This document shows positions 33,201 to 46,849 of a stretch of 64,000 nucleotides of DNA, piece after piece. The stretch lies in contig NC_051099.1 in NCBI RefSeq assembly GCF_901709675.1, forward strand, positions 126,001 through 190,000. The letters run 5' to 3'. Position 1 is the stretch's first letter, and every line of letters begins with the position of its first letter. This DNA comes from Syngnathus acus (lineage: Eukaryota > Chordata > Actinopteri > Syngnathiformes > Syngnathidae). Both the position numbers and the translations under genes were made by a program. Below the pieces are notes generated by a model. It was given only the letters and a program-made list of their open reading frames with translations. It had not been told where the DNA came from and ran no database searches.

Positions 33201-34863
33201 GTGCGCTTACCGACAGTTTTCTAACACTGAGTATTTCCCATTAGGAGAAGAAAAAAACCCACGAGGAGCCAGGATTACCGTCGATGAACGCAGTTATGAA
33301 GCGGGGACTCGGACTAAGCCGTGACATTACACTTCAACGCGGTCGGCTACAAATAGAGACACAGTAGGTCTGCGTAACGACTTATGGACGCCATCTCCAG
33401 CGGCCTCATTATCCATTTCACATGAACACACAAGGCCGGGAAATGTTGATTTGTTTAATAATTCAGCCGCTGCTTCTCCCTCCGCTCGGCAAGCGGCTGG
33501 TCTGGAACTAGAAGTGCGCGTGGTGCGTAGCGTAGCGTAGCATAGCGTAGTGCGGCACGTGCGTCGTAGCGGCACACTCGCAATGAAGCAAAAACATCAG
33601 AAAAGCCAGCTGCCGGCGTTTCGCAATATTTCTCTCAATCGACCTACCCTTTGGCATATTTCAAAAGGTTCCAATCATCGAAGGCGTGTTTCAGTTGGAG
33701 GACGACGTTGCGCTTTTGTCTCAATGGCGCCGCAGACTTGCAAGGCTAATTTGTCACTTCTCTTGCCAACTTCTTCTAAAACGGGACGTTACTCGGATGA
33801 TTGACTGCCTTCCAAAAAGTGCAAGCGGCAGCGGATTCTTGAAAAGTTCACCAAATTTTCAGGAAGAGACAATGGGTACAATGGCGAGCGCTTGAGCCCG
33901 TGAGCTCTAATCTGGTGAGTCGGTGGCTCTCCGAGGGAAAAGGTCACCGTGCTAAATCATTTGCTCCGAGTGGGAAACGCGCCCAGGCCGTCGGACCGGG
34001 AGTACGGCGTAGCTATTAATTAGCGTCAGCGTGACGTCGCGATTATCATCAGGCCTCCTGGGAGCGCTCTTCAAGCGGGCTGGCTGGCTGGCTCGGGCGG
34101 CCATTATTGCGTGGCTTTTGTCATCCGACGCGTGGCTATTTTTAACAACGGCTGAGAGAAGGTCAAAGAATGGCGAGCGCTTCCGAGTTGTGTTCCCGCA
34201 TCGGCTGGCAGGCTCCATTTTTGTTTTGGGCTCGCTTTCTTCACTATCAGACTGTCAAAAAAATAGGAGCCAGAGTGAAGCCAAGTCTCACAAAGTTGTT
34301 GACACCCGCCCAACTTTGACAAAACTTTGCTTGCCAAACAACTCACTTGACATCTCTGTTTCCAGACAACAGAATGTTAACTGGCCCGAAAAAAATGCAA
34401 CCGTCATTTTAAAAATGCATCTCAAAATAAAACAATGCGAGTTCATCTCATGCATTCATCAATAATCTGCGAAGAACTACTAAGTGCGCGTGACACCGCC
34501 CCGTTGTGGCCAATGTGCATACATCAGAAGGGACGGCACAATTTCCATTCGTTTGTTTTTAATGAGTGTTTGAGGATATTGCGGATGCTTTGACCAAAGC
34601 TAACGTCATATTTCACACCTTCCTAGGCAACATCCGCATCAATATTTACCAACAGCTTTCTTTCAACAATGCAGTCGGTAAAAGTTCCTTTCCGCTTCCA
34701 TTGAGCGAAGCGCTTTTGACTCGCACACAGAAAAAAACACACACAAGAAACGCATGCGGTAGCGGTGGCGGCTTGCTTGTCTGAATGCGTTTAGAAAGAA
34801 GCCGATAAAATATGAAGCGGGAGCTCGGGAAAAAGTACAAAAAAAGTGTGTGCGTGTGCGTGT

Positions 34864-34878
34864 GGGGGGGGGGGGGGG
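34864..34878. repeat. G15 homopolymer
   Basis: Fifteen Gs after a TGTG run; assembly length uncertain. Confidence 0.9.
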
Positions 34879-36189
34879 CGACCACACAAAGAGCTGCCTC
34901 GCAGAAACACGCACAGGCGCTGCGGGCCATGCGCACGCTCACATGCCTGAACGTCGCCCGAGCCGCGGCAAGTAAATATTAAATCCAGGAAAGCTGTGTC
35001 AATATTTATGTCCTGGGAGGAGAAGGGCAAAAGTTTGAAAAGATGAATTTTGTTCATTGGGAAGTGTATTCTCGACTTTGACATCCATCCCCATGGTCAA
35101 AACTTGGAGCACAAGTCTGGGATGGAGGCCCCTCCTTTTTTCTTTTGCCTCGGGAAACACCTTAGAAATCCCTTTTTAGCGGCGCAGCGTGACGACAGCA
35201 CGTGGCCGAGGAGGCCCTTAGCCTCCACTAATTACTTCCTTGACGTCAAATTGGCCGGCAGCTCGCGTGCATGCCGCCGTCCGTCCGTGTTCACTCTCTG
35301 CCGCTTGAAACTATGATCCTCAAGTGAATTGCATGCCTGTAATGACCTAATCGTGGATCTAATTGAGACGCTTTTTGTCACCGCGGGCCGGCCGGCGGGC
35401 GGGCGGGCGGGCGGGCACTCTGAAGATTGAAAAGAGAACGTGGAGTCACTGCTGTGTTGGTCCTGCCGGCAAAGTGGCGAAAGACCGTCCTAAATGATAG
35501 AAAATGGTCCCGACGAACAAATTGGCAGTAAAAAGAGAGCGCAAGTGGTCGAGCAAATGTCTTCAAATAGGCTGGCGCCCGCGGCCTGACATCGGCGTTC
35601 AAAGTGGCCAATTGAGGTGACTCATTTAGTATCTTTGGTGCCCCAATTGAAGGAGGAAGAATATCCATTTTCTAAAATACAAATGTATTTTGTTACCCCA
35701 GACGAGTTCCTATCTCACCGTGCTCCAAAACACAAATTGTGGGCAAGAGAAAAAAAGCCAACAACCTCAGTTGAAATGAGGACAAAAAAAGAAGCTCACC
35801 TCAGCGTGCGAGTGTGCTGACTCGGCGTCCGGCGGGCTTTCCCTAATCACCTGAGACGAGGCGGCTGAGCGATCCGGACGGGCCGCCGCTGAGCTGATCA
35901 TCCTCTCGGGGGCCACATGATCATTACGACTCCTCCGCCGTCCGCCGCCGCTCGTCTCCCGTCGTCATCGCTTTTGAAAAGAGAGGCGACAAGTAGAGCG
36001 GATCAGCAAAAAAAACAAAAACAAAAAAAAGCTTTGCCGGCCGGCGGCCTCAATTCCCCAAGCGGTCATTGGGCTCGGCCGTGTTAAACGACTGTGATTT
36101 TGCCAATTAGCAACGTTGCAGGCGCCACTTGAATATGAGAAAAGGTAGTGTGGCAATTAGTCACCTGCCGTGACATTGTTGTTGTGATG

Positions 36190-36233
<44 letters not shown>
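36190..36233. repeat. (CTG)n trinucleotide tract
   Basis: About 14 pure CTG units on the plus strand, CAG on the sgcd strand. Confidence 0.98.
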
Positions 36234-36235
<2 letters not shown>

Positions 36236-36388
36236 ATATGACTATAAAAAGAAAAAGTTGATGCCGCAACTTTTCCGGCCTTCGAGGCAAAAATCACACT
36301 GGCAAACGACAGGAAGAAGGTGTGGATATTTCAGAGACTCTCCACGCTTCGCTTTTCAAGCCTTTCTAATTGCTGTAATGGTATTGTT

Positions 36389-36397
36389 ATATATATT

Positions 36398-36450
<53 letters not shown>

Positions 36451-36479
36451 TACATATATATATATATAAATAAATATAA

Positions 36480-36558
<79 letters not shown>
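36389..36558. repeat. compound (TA)n-(GA)n microsatellite
   Basis: About 105 bp of mainly TA, with AAA and CA interruptions, directly joined to about 32 GA units. The junction lies near 36494. Confidence 0.97.
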
Positions 36559-36564
<6 letters not shown>

Positions 36565-38069
36565 TCTCAGCACCAAAGGCCAAGGTTGAAGCCGTCCGCA
36601 GCGCTGATGCATTAGCAGCTCAACATTTGCTTGTTTGTCTATACGAGTGGAGACTAATTTCGAGGCAACCTTTCCGGATTGGCATTAGTCTCCAAAACTT
36701 TTCTCCCGCGCGGAAGAGCTCCTCTTCAATTTAATTGACGTTTCTTGCTTTCTTCACGCGAGCCCCGACCCGGCCAGAGTCTGTCTCGCTGATCCAAAAC
36801 CATCCCTTGACTCTCAGTTCCTGAATTCTTTCTTTTCTCTCCGGCATAAAGATACAGAGGAGTCTCACGGCGAAATAGGCGCGCCCGCCCGCCCGCCCGC
36901 CCGCCGTTGCCTAATTAGGGCTGGAGTGTGAATTAACGAGCAGGTCGGGGCAGGTTAATGAAGGGTGGCGGCGCTCCGCTGCGGGCTGAAATGAAAAGCA
37001 GCGTATGCGAGCGCCGGCTACCGCTCTTCAAATTAGCATGCGCCGCCCGCCATGGAAGAAGAGGAGGAGCGGGAGCTTAAGATCAGGGGATGCTTTAAGA
37101 ATAATTGTCAATTTTTGTGAAGACTGCTTGTGATTTAGGGCTATACAAATAAACTTGACTTGAGGAGTCCCATTTCTCGCTTCTGAACTTTACTTGCCCT
37201 TCGTTTTCTTTTCATGCTGAGAAAAATGAAATAGATGCTGGGGAGGCAGCAAAATGAGGGGCTCACTCCTTGACTAATGACTCATGAACGGGGTTTCTTT
37301 TTGATTCAAGTTATTTGATGTTGATTTGCTAGATAAACGCTGAGGCGTCTATTTAAGGGAGGTGTTTGTAATTAGATAAATAAAGGCCTCCGGAACCACC
37401 TGGACTATTCGTACGTAAAGGTGGATTTGTGCACGTGATTGGATTGGCATTCTCCTTCCTGCGCCCCTGCTACCTGGGCTCATTCCCCATTCGTGACACA
37501 CGTAGGTCACGGCTTGACCTTTAGCGGCCCACGGAGACGCGGCCTCGGAAAAAGGTAACACGTCAACGCGGCTCCTCCCCCTTCGCACGCGTGAACGGTG
37601 CGGGTGGCCGTGCAAAAGGTCTGTTTACAGCAGAGGTAAATAAACAAACCAGGACTCCACTCGTCGCTTTGGTAGAGGACAAAGAGGAAACTGGCAAATA
37701 TGAACTTTTCTCAGTCACATGATGGTGGGTTTTTTCTTCTTCATTTTTTGAAGATGGCCGGTCGACTGAACCCCGAGTCGCTCCTGACGTCGACATCCTT
37801 GAAAACGCAAATCTGCCATACAGTGAAATGATCCCCAAAAAATCATAATAATCATAAAAGCTGCCTGCCGCAAGCAGCAATTCAATGCATTCCATTCATC
37901 ACCAGACTAAAGTGTCAAAAAAGCCTTTGATTAACGGCAACCTTGATTAAGGTTGCTTCTTTTGTGCTAAGCTAGCAAGACGGCCGAAGGGCGCAGCCCG
38001 ACGTGAAACGCTATCATGGAGTGTACTCGCTGATCTCCGCAGTGCAGGCAGCTGCCATCGCGATGCTGT

Positions 38070-38094
38070 AAAAAAAAAAAAAAAAAAAAAAAAA
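38070..38094. repeat. A25 homopolymer
   Basis: An uninterrupted A run. A second run of 20 As lies at 38190-38209. Neither is preceded by a recognisable retroposon body. Confidence 0.92.
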
Positions 38095-40611
38095 GAAATC
38101 GCAGCGTCTCCACGCCTGAGTTTGGGAGGTTTGCATCTGCTTTGAAAAGAGGCTAATCCTCCAATCCGGGCTACATTTATCTGCTGGAGAAAAAAAAAAA
38201 AAAAAAAAAGATGGAAGCTTGTGGAGTTGAGGCTGCCAAGAGTGTGAGAGTATTAAAAGCGTTATCTGGGATTTGGACGCATCCGGCACACAGTGTCGGA
38301 ACGTCGCTAGGTGACACATACGAGCCGACGGCGGCGAGGTGAAAGGCCGCCGTCGCGGCGACAAGCTACGTCTTGTCCGTTGGGCTCCTGTAACTCGCTC
38401 GGAATTTCTCCTAAAAGCGCGCGAGTGAGCTTTTTTTTTGCACGTCGATACTGGCCGAGGCGTTGACGTTGGCTTTCGCCGCCTTGATTCTTTGTGTAAC
38501 GGCCGTTGCAAAAAGCGTGCGCGGCGGAATCAATCGAAAAGCGTGATCGAGCGTGCGCTTTTAAAAGAAGCTACTGGAAGGTAATACGTCAAGAAAAAGG
38601 GTGACGCTGAGTGATGGCGAGTCAGAAAGAGACAAGTCAAGGCGCAAGCAAAGCGCCCCAAGGCTTTCGGGATGAAAACCATCAATAATCCTCATCCTTC
38701 TTTCCCGCTCTCCTCTGACTCGCCATCCTTCATCCTCGGGATGTTTTGGGAGGATTTGATCATCCCGCCGCTGCCGCCCCTGGGGTCTTATTCCGCTTTC
38801 AAATCATTGACGCTGATTACCCCCCGGCCCCGTCGTATTGATTTCGGAGATTTACGGTGGCCGGCCAAAGGTCCCCGGCCGGCCCCGGCGTCCCCGAGCT
38901 GCCGTTCATTTGTTGAGCTCGTGCCTCTTTCTGACACGCCAAAATCCACACGCACACGCACACACACGTCTATAAATAGTCCCCAACAAATCAAGCACTT
39001 TAGGTATTTCCTCCCAAGGTCCATTATTTGCCGCTTGAAAGCAACAAGGAGTGTTGCAACGTGTCTAATAAGTTGTGCTCTTGTACTCTCAGCGGTGCCA
39101 TAAATCAGCCGCAATCCCTCCGTCCGGATCAAGAAATGACGCCGCTGTCGCTCCGGCCGGGCGGGCGGGCGGGCGGGACCCGCTCTTAGCTTTGCCGTAG
39201 TTTGAAACGCGACCGTTTTGTCGTAGATGTCCAAATGATGACTACAGAAGAGAAATTCACGTTTTAGATACAAAGTAAATGCAAATAGCCGTAAACTATT
39301 TTCTCGGACGGGATAAGGTTTGGCGGGAAGAAAAGTGTCACAGTGGCTCGGATATAGCCAGGAATGGCGTCAAAGTCCATCCGAGCAGCTCAAATGCCAA
39401 GTTGTCGTTCTGCGCCGCTTCTGGGCTGGGCCACGGGTGGATTTGTCACGCCGCCTCACAGGGCGATGGATCATGCCATAGAAGCCCGCCATCTAGGACA
39501 TCCATAAAAGGCGGGTGGGACTTTTGTGACAGTTGGCACGCAACAAGTCTCAACTAGAGCGTGAGCACGCGGCGTCGACGGTCCAGTGCAAAGCGGGAAG
39601 TGTCAACTTCCGACAAGGTGGCTCGTAGCGACGGGACGATCACGTTTTGCGCTGTTGGCACGCCGCAACTTCACAGATGGTTTGACCGCAAGCTATGAAT
39701 ATACTGACATGAATCCGCAAGAGGAGCAGGAGGAGGGGGAAGCCGGAGGGAAATGTCGGACAGCTGCTCAAACAAGCAGACAAACAACTCCGACTAAAGC
39801 TGCTACATTTGCCGTCGCTGCCGTACGATGGAAAGGCGGCGGCGGCGGCGGCGCTCGCTTCGTACGTACGTGTTGACGACGGCGCTGCTGATTAGCACAT
39901 CGATGGCGGCCGGCGACGCGATGCCGTCAGAGATAGAACAACGACCAGACATTATTTGGAACGAGTAACCATCGAAGTGACAATGACATCATTTAGCCAT
40001 CTTATTGTTAGTTGTATGGCAACGTCCGACTTGATGTCAATCAAGAGTTGTTCCCTGCACACTCGATCACAGTTTTAACGATGCACCGGAGCGCGGCGGC
40101 GGCGGCGGCGGCTTCTCCCTCGGATGACGACACGGCGATGAAAGAGGCGGCGGAAGTTACGACGGGACGCTCGGCGGATTTAAAGGGACGCCTCCTAACG
40201 AACAAACGGGTTTGCCGCCAAGTCCTAGACATTGGACGGCTTTCCTTTTAATATCTTTTAAAAGACGTTTTTAGCGACCGTGACACACATTGGGTAAAAA
40301 TAAATAAATGAAAAAAAGCGGATTGAGTCCCGAAAAGCTGCTGACCTAATGGCTCGGAAAAACCAATAAACAGTCATGCGGTGAAGAGGAGACATAAAAA
40401 TGAATGAATTCCTCACAGGGGTCACTTTATGTCTGTTGGCGCCTCGCTATGTGTGCATGCGTGCGTGTGCGTGTGCGTGAGTGAGTGAGTTAATGAACAC
40501 TCCAGAGTTGAGGCAGAAGGCCCTACACTTTTTTTTCCACAAGCAGCACGCCGTGAATCTCCAAGAACGCCATCAGTGTGCATAAAAGCATATGTGCGCC
40601 CGTGAGATTTA

Positions 40612-40644
40612 CAAGCGTCTGCGTGTGTGTGTGTGTGTGTGTGT
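40612..40644. repeat. (TG)n microsatellite
   Basis: About 15 units in an otherwise unremarkable stretch. Confidence 0.93.
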
Positions 40645-41787
40645 TTGCCTGAGCGTGCGACACTTTTTACCGAGTGTGTCGATGCAAAATAAGAAAGGGA
40701 GGATCAAATCAAGTAGCGGAGCTGAAATACGACTAGCGGCGGCTAAAATGTGCTTTGTCACCATGCTAACGGATGAGGCAGCATGCGGTTCGCTAAAACG
40801 GCAATGGGTCAACCTAATCAAATAGCCGATAGGAAAGTAGTAGCATGGTGCCGGGAGATATGAGCAATTGTTATCACTCCAAACGACATTACCGTGGGAT
40901 AGTTCAAGATGGCGGCAAAGCACTACGTTAATACTTCAACATAATTCCTTGGCAACGAGAGGCCACAAGATGGCGCCAAGGCAACTCTTTAAAAGATGCT
41001 GTAATGGACAAACGATTCCTATAAGCTATTCAAAAGGTCCTTTTTCACCCCTAATGAGTCTCCGCTAATTTCACAAATCATTTCTTGTTGCCATGTTTAC
41101 TTTCATTTGGACTGGGTAATGAAGGCGCAGCACAAAACCACCTTCACGGCAGCCTCTTGTTTCACTGCTGTTATTTTCCGATTTGTACGCCATTTGCCCA
41201 CTAATGTGACTCGCCGTCACATGTGGGATTGAACCTCGCTTGCAAATGAAATCCGAATCATCAGCTGTTACACGTTCAACCGAATCCTCCCATTTTGAAG
41301 AAAAACAAAATTTAGCTAACCGTAGAACCACCAACTGAACACGCGATAATGAACGATCAAAGTTCATAAAAGTTTCGAAACCCCGCACGTCCTCTTTAAA
41401 GATGTCGTTTAGCTCTCGGCGCATTCGATAAACGGAACGGCGCCCCGCCCTGGCCGCTTTATTGAATCTCCGCAATGAGACATTTAATAATAAGTGTGAC
41501 TGTTAATTGTTGCCGTGGCGACGGCGAGCGGGCCCCGTTTCGTCTGGGCCGGAAATCCGAATGTAATTGCTCGATTAAAATTCTGTCGGCCCGCATTTTA
41601 TTGTAGGTGCATCACAAGTGCACGAGGGTGCCACGAGCAGATTTTCAATTTAGGGTGATGTCTTTCCTCCACGTACTAAAATACAGCTGACAGTAGCAAG
41701 TTCATGGGGGTACGGGGGCGCATGTAGACCACCATAAAGATGATTGTCTGGAACATGAAAAGAACATTTGACATATATTAATCTGTG

Positions 41788-42065
41788 CCATCAGGCAGAC
41801 GCTACAGATTAATTAGGTCGAGGACTAGCAGATTCGCCAACAGTTTTTACCCTACAGCGGTAGTCACATTGAATGCAGCTAAACGTAAATGATTATGTCT
41901 GTGTATGTTCTTCTGTGGGTTTTTAGCTTGTTTTTTTTATCTTTTTATTCTATTTATTCTATATATTTTTTATCGCATGCGCGGATCGGTTGGCACTTTT
42001 TAAATTTCGTTGTACAGGTGACAATGACAATAAAGATCTATTCTATTCTATTCTATTCTATTCTA
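41788..42065 (+). mobile_element. 5'-truncated non-LTR retrotransposon (LINE) tail
   Basis: 41788-41892 translates to PSGRRYRLIRSRTSRFANSF then YPTAVVTLNAAKRK and stop. This is the conserved extreme C-terminus of the ORF2 protein of CR1/L2-like fish LINEs, as I recall it. An AT-rich 3' UTR with GTACAGGTGACAATGACAAT follows, and the element ends in a (TATTC)n tail (42035-42065), the usual 3' terminus of such elements. Everything upstream of PSGRR appears to be missing, as expected for incomplete reverse transcription. It lies antisense to sgcd. The short surviving frame has no stop, so it is either fairly young or fortunate. The clade assignment is from memory. Confidence 0.85.
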
Positions 42066-43513
42066 TGACCGGCACTGGGTGGGGAGCTATCAAATATCAT
42101 GCTCGAAAAAAATGCTTATTTAATGATGACTTGAATTTAAAGATGAGTCATTACTTTAAGCAGAAAAAAAGCCACATGAAATGGCCAATATTTCGTTGAA
42201 AGATAGATTTAATAGTAATGCTTCGTTTTCACTCAACATAAATTTCTTTTTGAAATATCCTCTCAAGACTTGCCTTGAAATAATATAATATATTCAGGCC
42301 ATGTATATTTAATGTCAAATCAAAGCAGTATTTTTTATTTTTTGACTTGACGTATTTAATGGTTAATACTGTCATGTTCAAGTCATTTTCTTTTATTTTC
42401 CATAACGTACAGTCAAATGTGGAGAAATGCTTTCAAAGCTCAGGTTGTTGTTGTTTTTTTACAAATATGCTTCACCTCTTCACCATTTTAAGTTGAACCT
42501 AATTTGGGCTCTCTGGTCACATCACATCAGTGGACTTCTCATTTCCGTTCTCCCCCTTCCTGAAAATCCATCAATGGCAAGCGGGGCTCCTTTAGTTATT
42601 AACACTCCTGCTCAGGAGTGCCGATCGTGTAACAAGCCCACAACTCACGGGCGTGGACTCGCATTGTTAAGAACCCATTGCAAGCACTAAGGCTTGTATT
42701 GTCAAGTGAAGCCGACCGAGATGGACTAAATCTTGGAAAAAGGAGTTCTCGTATATTTGCGCTGATGGGTGTGTAAAGGACTGAAAGCAGAAAAGCAGCC
42801 TTTCCATTGGATACCTTGAGTTCTCTCTCAACTATTCAAGGATGCGCTGCTTGTAAGAGGCTAATGATGCTGCTACCTGAGGCTAATGCTAATCCACAGA
42901 CAGCAAATTGTGAAGAGAGTCCTAAAACGGTCGGGCATTGAAACGTTTGGAAAAGGTCAAATAAAGTTCGACCGCTAAAGGTCACGTACTTTGCGAGAAG
43001 GTTTGGCTCGTAGCCACGGTGCCCGAGGAAATGCGGGTATTGATGTACGCTTAGGACGGATACGAGATGGAAGATCAGCGTCCGCCTTTCGTTTTCCATG
43101 ACACGCTGTCGAGCAAATGGGAAAAGAGAGATTAAAAGCTCAGAGCGAGGAGGCAGGACGTTGTTTGCACAGAGACTCCAGAGCCCAGACGTGGCAGAGC
43201 GAGGACGGCCCATCTTTATTTACACGGCGGGATTTACGGCCGGCGCTCGGTCGACCCGTGCGTGCGGCACATCATTTCCAGCACGGGTGCCCGCTGGGCT
43301 GTCAAGTGCTCCGGCCCCACCGCCTCAACCTCCCACCTTTAAAGAAAGAGCACCACTGCGCAAAACCGTCTGACCTTTCCCGCTTTGTGGACACTCCACG
43401 CCAAAAACCCAGAGTTCTTCAACAACACTCCAAATTTGGACTTTTCGCACATGCTGGTTGCCGCTCGGCCTTTGAACGCACGCACAGCGAGGTGAGGCGA
43501 GGCGAGGGGGCTG

Positions 43514-43634
43514 CACGCCGTTCCCCGCACGCCGTTCCCCGCATGCCGTTCCCCGCACGCCGTTCCCCGCACGCCGTTCCCCGCACGCCGTTCCCCGCAC
43601 GCCGTTCCCCGCACGCCGTTCCCCGCACGCCGTT
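43514..43634. repeat. 14-bp minisatellite CACGCCGTTCCCCG
   Basis: About nine head-to-tail units, with one CATGCC variant in the third unit. Three units (42 bp) return to frame, which explains the repeating 14-residue pattern in all open frames across it. Confidence 0.97.
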
Positions 43635-43764
43635 GGACTATCCGCAGCACGCTGACAGTTTGCCACTTGGAATGCAGCGCGGCCAAAGTGAACCGGCAAA
43701 GGAACAGCGGGACCGGAATTTGAATGGTTTTTGGGCCGACAACCGTGTGGAATTTTAACTGCTT

Positions 43765-43950
43765 TGGGTGGCACGCTGCGGTAATGCAGTCCAGAGGTCC
43801 TGAGTTCTGGTCTCGGCAGGTTGGTTGAGGACTCAAATTGCCCATGGCTATGAATGCCTCAGTGACCTTGCGACCTGTCCGGCCGCAGACTCTCGCCCAA
43901 AGTAAGACGTGAGAAGCTGCGACCCAAACGAGGACAAGCGAGGACATTTT
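43765..43950 (+). repeat. diverged copy of a common teleost dispersed repeat
   Basis: The ordered blocks GGTGGCACGCTG, GGTCCTGAGTTCTGGTCTCG, GAGGACTCAAATTGCCCAT, CTCTCGCCCAAAGT and GCGACCCAAACGAGGACAAG match, in order, a short interspersed repeat I recall from many percomorph fish. It is heavily mutated, so it is an old copy. Confidence 0.65.
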
Positions 43951-44305
43951 GCTCGCTAAATCAGCCAATCAACAAATAGCCACAGAACAACTTTCCTGAA
44001 CACAAAAGATTGCGATGTGTCTTTTGTGGGTCACCGCCCCGCTCGGCCCCACTGCAAGCAGACCGTAACCATTTCACGCGTCGGAACGGAACTGATTGTA
44101 TTGCCGTTGCGCGAGTAAGGAACGCATTCCCGCAAAGTCGTTTTTGCATTATGTGGCTAAAAGGCTTAGAGGGCTGATGTGAAGGGCAGCCAACAGACGC
44201 TCGCGCCAAGGTTACTGGCAAAGAATCCACGGCAAGCCTCTAATAGAATCTGCGCGTCCTCACGTCCAGTCTGACTCCCTCCAAATAAAAAGACACAACG
44301 GCAAG

Positions 44306-44307
<2 letters not shown>

Positions 44308-44337
<30 letters not shown>
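44308..44337. repeat. (CGC)n tract
   Basis: Ten units of CGC/GCC. Confidence 0.95.
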
Positions 44338-46849
44338 TTCATCCCGTCTCAAAGTCAATTCAGGAGTTGAGAGTTAGACGCGGCGTTGAAATGACAAAGT
44401 CCACCGGCCGACTGTGAATGGTGAGCTGAGGCACTTTGACAACGGGAAGAAGACGACGACGCCTGGCGGGACACCAAAAGAGGGAAAATGTGCGTTCCCG
44501 CCGCCAAACGAGCACGCCGTCCTCACTCATTGTTATGCGGGTGGCGCTAAAGGTCAACGCTGCAGATGAGTCCCCGTTAATAGCCAAGCGCAAGTAATCA
44601 TCAGAGTGCACTCACTTCCACTAAGCAAACATTTTGCGTCCCTCACTTCATTTATTAAAATGTCCAAAGTCAATGAGAAGAAAGCGCAGGAAACGGTTGG
44701 AATTTAGCGGCAAATGCTTTTCCTCTCACGCCAAGGTCTCCCAAAAGCCGCACGCAATGGCAAAATCAGGATAAAGAATATAGACGCCGGTGGATTTTTT
44801 TTTTTTTTTGGCGATATTGTTTGTCTACGTGTGTTGCTGGCCCATTTGTGTTCCGTTACCATTAGACCTCATGTGTTAGCTTTAAGTTAGCAGACTTTGC
44901 TAAGCAAAGCATTGGTTCCACTACTCGGTATAGTCCAACGTGGGGGTGAAAGCCCCCTGAGAGACTTTTGTAGGATTGGCACGCACGGGTGGTCCTTTGG
45001 GCCAGCAGGTTGGTAAAAAAAGAATCCGCTCTTTTCCACATGAATGATTTTTTTTTCCTCCAGCTAATGCTCGCTACCTGCCAGTAAGAAATAACAAGTG
45101 GAAAGCCGTCTGATGTCGCCGCTAAATCGGCTTAGCCGGAGCTAACATGAGTCGGCGTCCGTGATTTGGAGCGTGCCGCGCGCTGGAGACCGACTGGATT
45201 AGCGCGAGGAAGACCAGAGTGGCGTCAAATGTTTTGAAATCTACCATTTTACAGGTACATTGGTACAGCTGGGCGCAAAGGTTTTCTTGGAATAAATCAT
45301 TAAAAACCATCTCAAAAAAGAAGGGCAGAAAATGAATACACATTTTTTTCTTAGCAAATGATGTTTAGGAGTAAAACTGTTTGTAAAATAAAAAGGGTCT
45401 CCACCAGTAAATTTGGGTTTAAAGACATCTTCGTTTCTCTGTATATATAGTGGAAGAAATAGCTGTTTACAGGAAAACTAAAACTTTCTTTGTGAAACAC
45501 AAAGAAAAAAACGGCGTTTTCGTTTACTTTGTTGATTGTCAGCGCAATATGCCCTTAAAAAATACTCCTCGATAAAATGCCCCAAAATATTTCCATTCAT
45601 ATTACGTATCTTGTATCTGTCTCGGGGAGCGAGCAAACTGCATTTTTTGCAGTTTTTCTTTCCTTTGAATGGCACGACAACAAAAAACAGCAGGCTCCTG
45701 AGGATTACTGCAATCGCCCGCTTTTCCAAGCAGCTGCTGCGCAAGTGAGATAAACGTGCCGCGGACGGTGCTACCAATGGCAAGAATCAATCGTACAAGT
45801 TCTTGTCCAGGGACGTCACGCTCGCTCGTACGCCACCAACATTGATCCGACCGCCAAAGAAAAAACAAAAAAGAAAGGCAAACAGCGGAAGGGACTCGGC
45901 GTCCCATCGATTTGCACGCCGACGCTGTACGAATGCGGCCCAAAGAATATCCTCTTTAGAATCGTCTGCATCAAATTCACCTCAATAAATTCATGTCAGA
46001 TGCAGCGGCCGTAATTTGGTTCAAGTAGGCCGTTTCGAAGCGGTAGATAAGTACGCTTTGCGCTAATTCATATGTAAAACGCTAAATCATTTCCGGCAAG
46101 ACCGCGGATGAAGTTTGGGGGGCTGATAACACTTATCTGGCGGAGCCGAGCTCCTTAGGAATGCTAAATGAGCGGCCTCCATTTTTTTTGGGTTGGGGGG
46201 GGGGGACCCCGCCATCCTCATTCAAAGTCTTCATAAACAAAGAGCCGATAAGCACTTTTTAGTCTTCTTTTTTTTCTGGGGCAGCGGCTTCTAATCTGCT
46301 TTGATGCAGAATTAATTAACATGACTTGAACCTTTTTCAATTCTTTCAGGGCAAAAGGTTGCAAGCGGGAAGATATTAATAAAACATAAGTGAGCCAGTC
46401 GCTGAGAGGAAGATTGCCAGAACAATTCATCCGTTTCATGGCCCTTGATGCTTAAAAAAAATGCTATGTGGGGCAGTGCCCCACCAGAAGCAAGTGATTG
46501 ACATTTTTATTCCAACGCTGCCGTTACGCAAGGTCTGCACTCTTGTCTTAGCCATCACGGCCGGCCTGAATTTGAAGAATGAATGTAGACAGCTGGAGGG
46601 GTCAGCAGTTAAGGAGGGCAGTGTAGGGGGGGTCCGTGCTTGTATGCTTTACTTATACCGGGGTCATGTAAGAGGAGAGAACGCAGCAGGGTTTCCACTG
46701 AGGAGGCCAAAACAACCTTCACAAATTCTTCATAGCACAATTTGAAGTCAAAACATGAAATGCCAATCAGTGTTCACATTTCTTATCGGCAGGCCAAAAG
46801 AAGTACGAGTCGGAAAGAAACCCGCAAAGAAGATTTGTCCACCGCCGCC

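Larger units (their letters stand above)
30827..41787. other. no gene seen; presumed sgcd 5' intron
   Basis: Contains GGAT/GGAC (31649-31708), a G run (34864-34878), GGGC (35391-35416), CTG (36190-36233), a TA/GA compound array (36389-36558), CCCG (36883-36904), two A homopolymers (38070-38094 and 38190-38209), GGGC (39158-39178), CGG runs near 39835 and 40094, and TG (40612-40644). AT-rich stretches at 29000-30000 and 31400-31640 show nothing coding. No open frame carries a recognisable domain. Confidence 0.6.
42066..46849. other. no gene seen; presumed sgcd 5' intron or flank
   Basis: AT-rich sequence to about 42700, then mixed sequence. It holds the 14-bp array (43514-43634), a diverged dispersed repeat (43765-43950), a (CGC)n tract (44308-44337), a T run near 44796 and a G run near 46194. 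No open frame has recognisable protein features. Confidence 0.6.

Noticed and set aside
43765-43950. tRNA gene suggested by GAGTTCTGGTCTCGGC
   Set aside because: No cloverleaf can be drawn, and the ordered blocks fit a dispersed repeat better.
43117-43968. Frames of 213, 209 and 149 codons with a 14-residue repeat
   Set aside because: Caused by the 14-bp minisatellite, which cycles through all frames.
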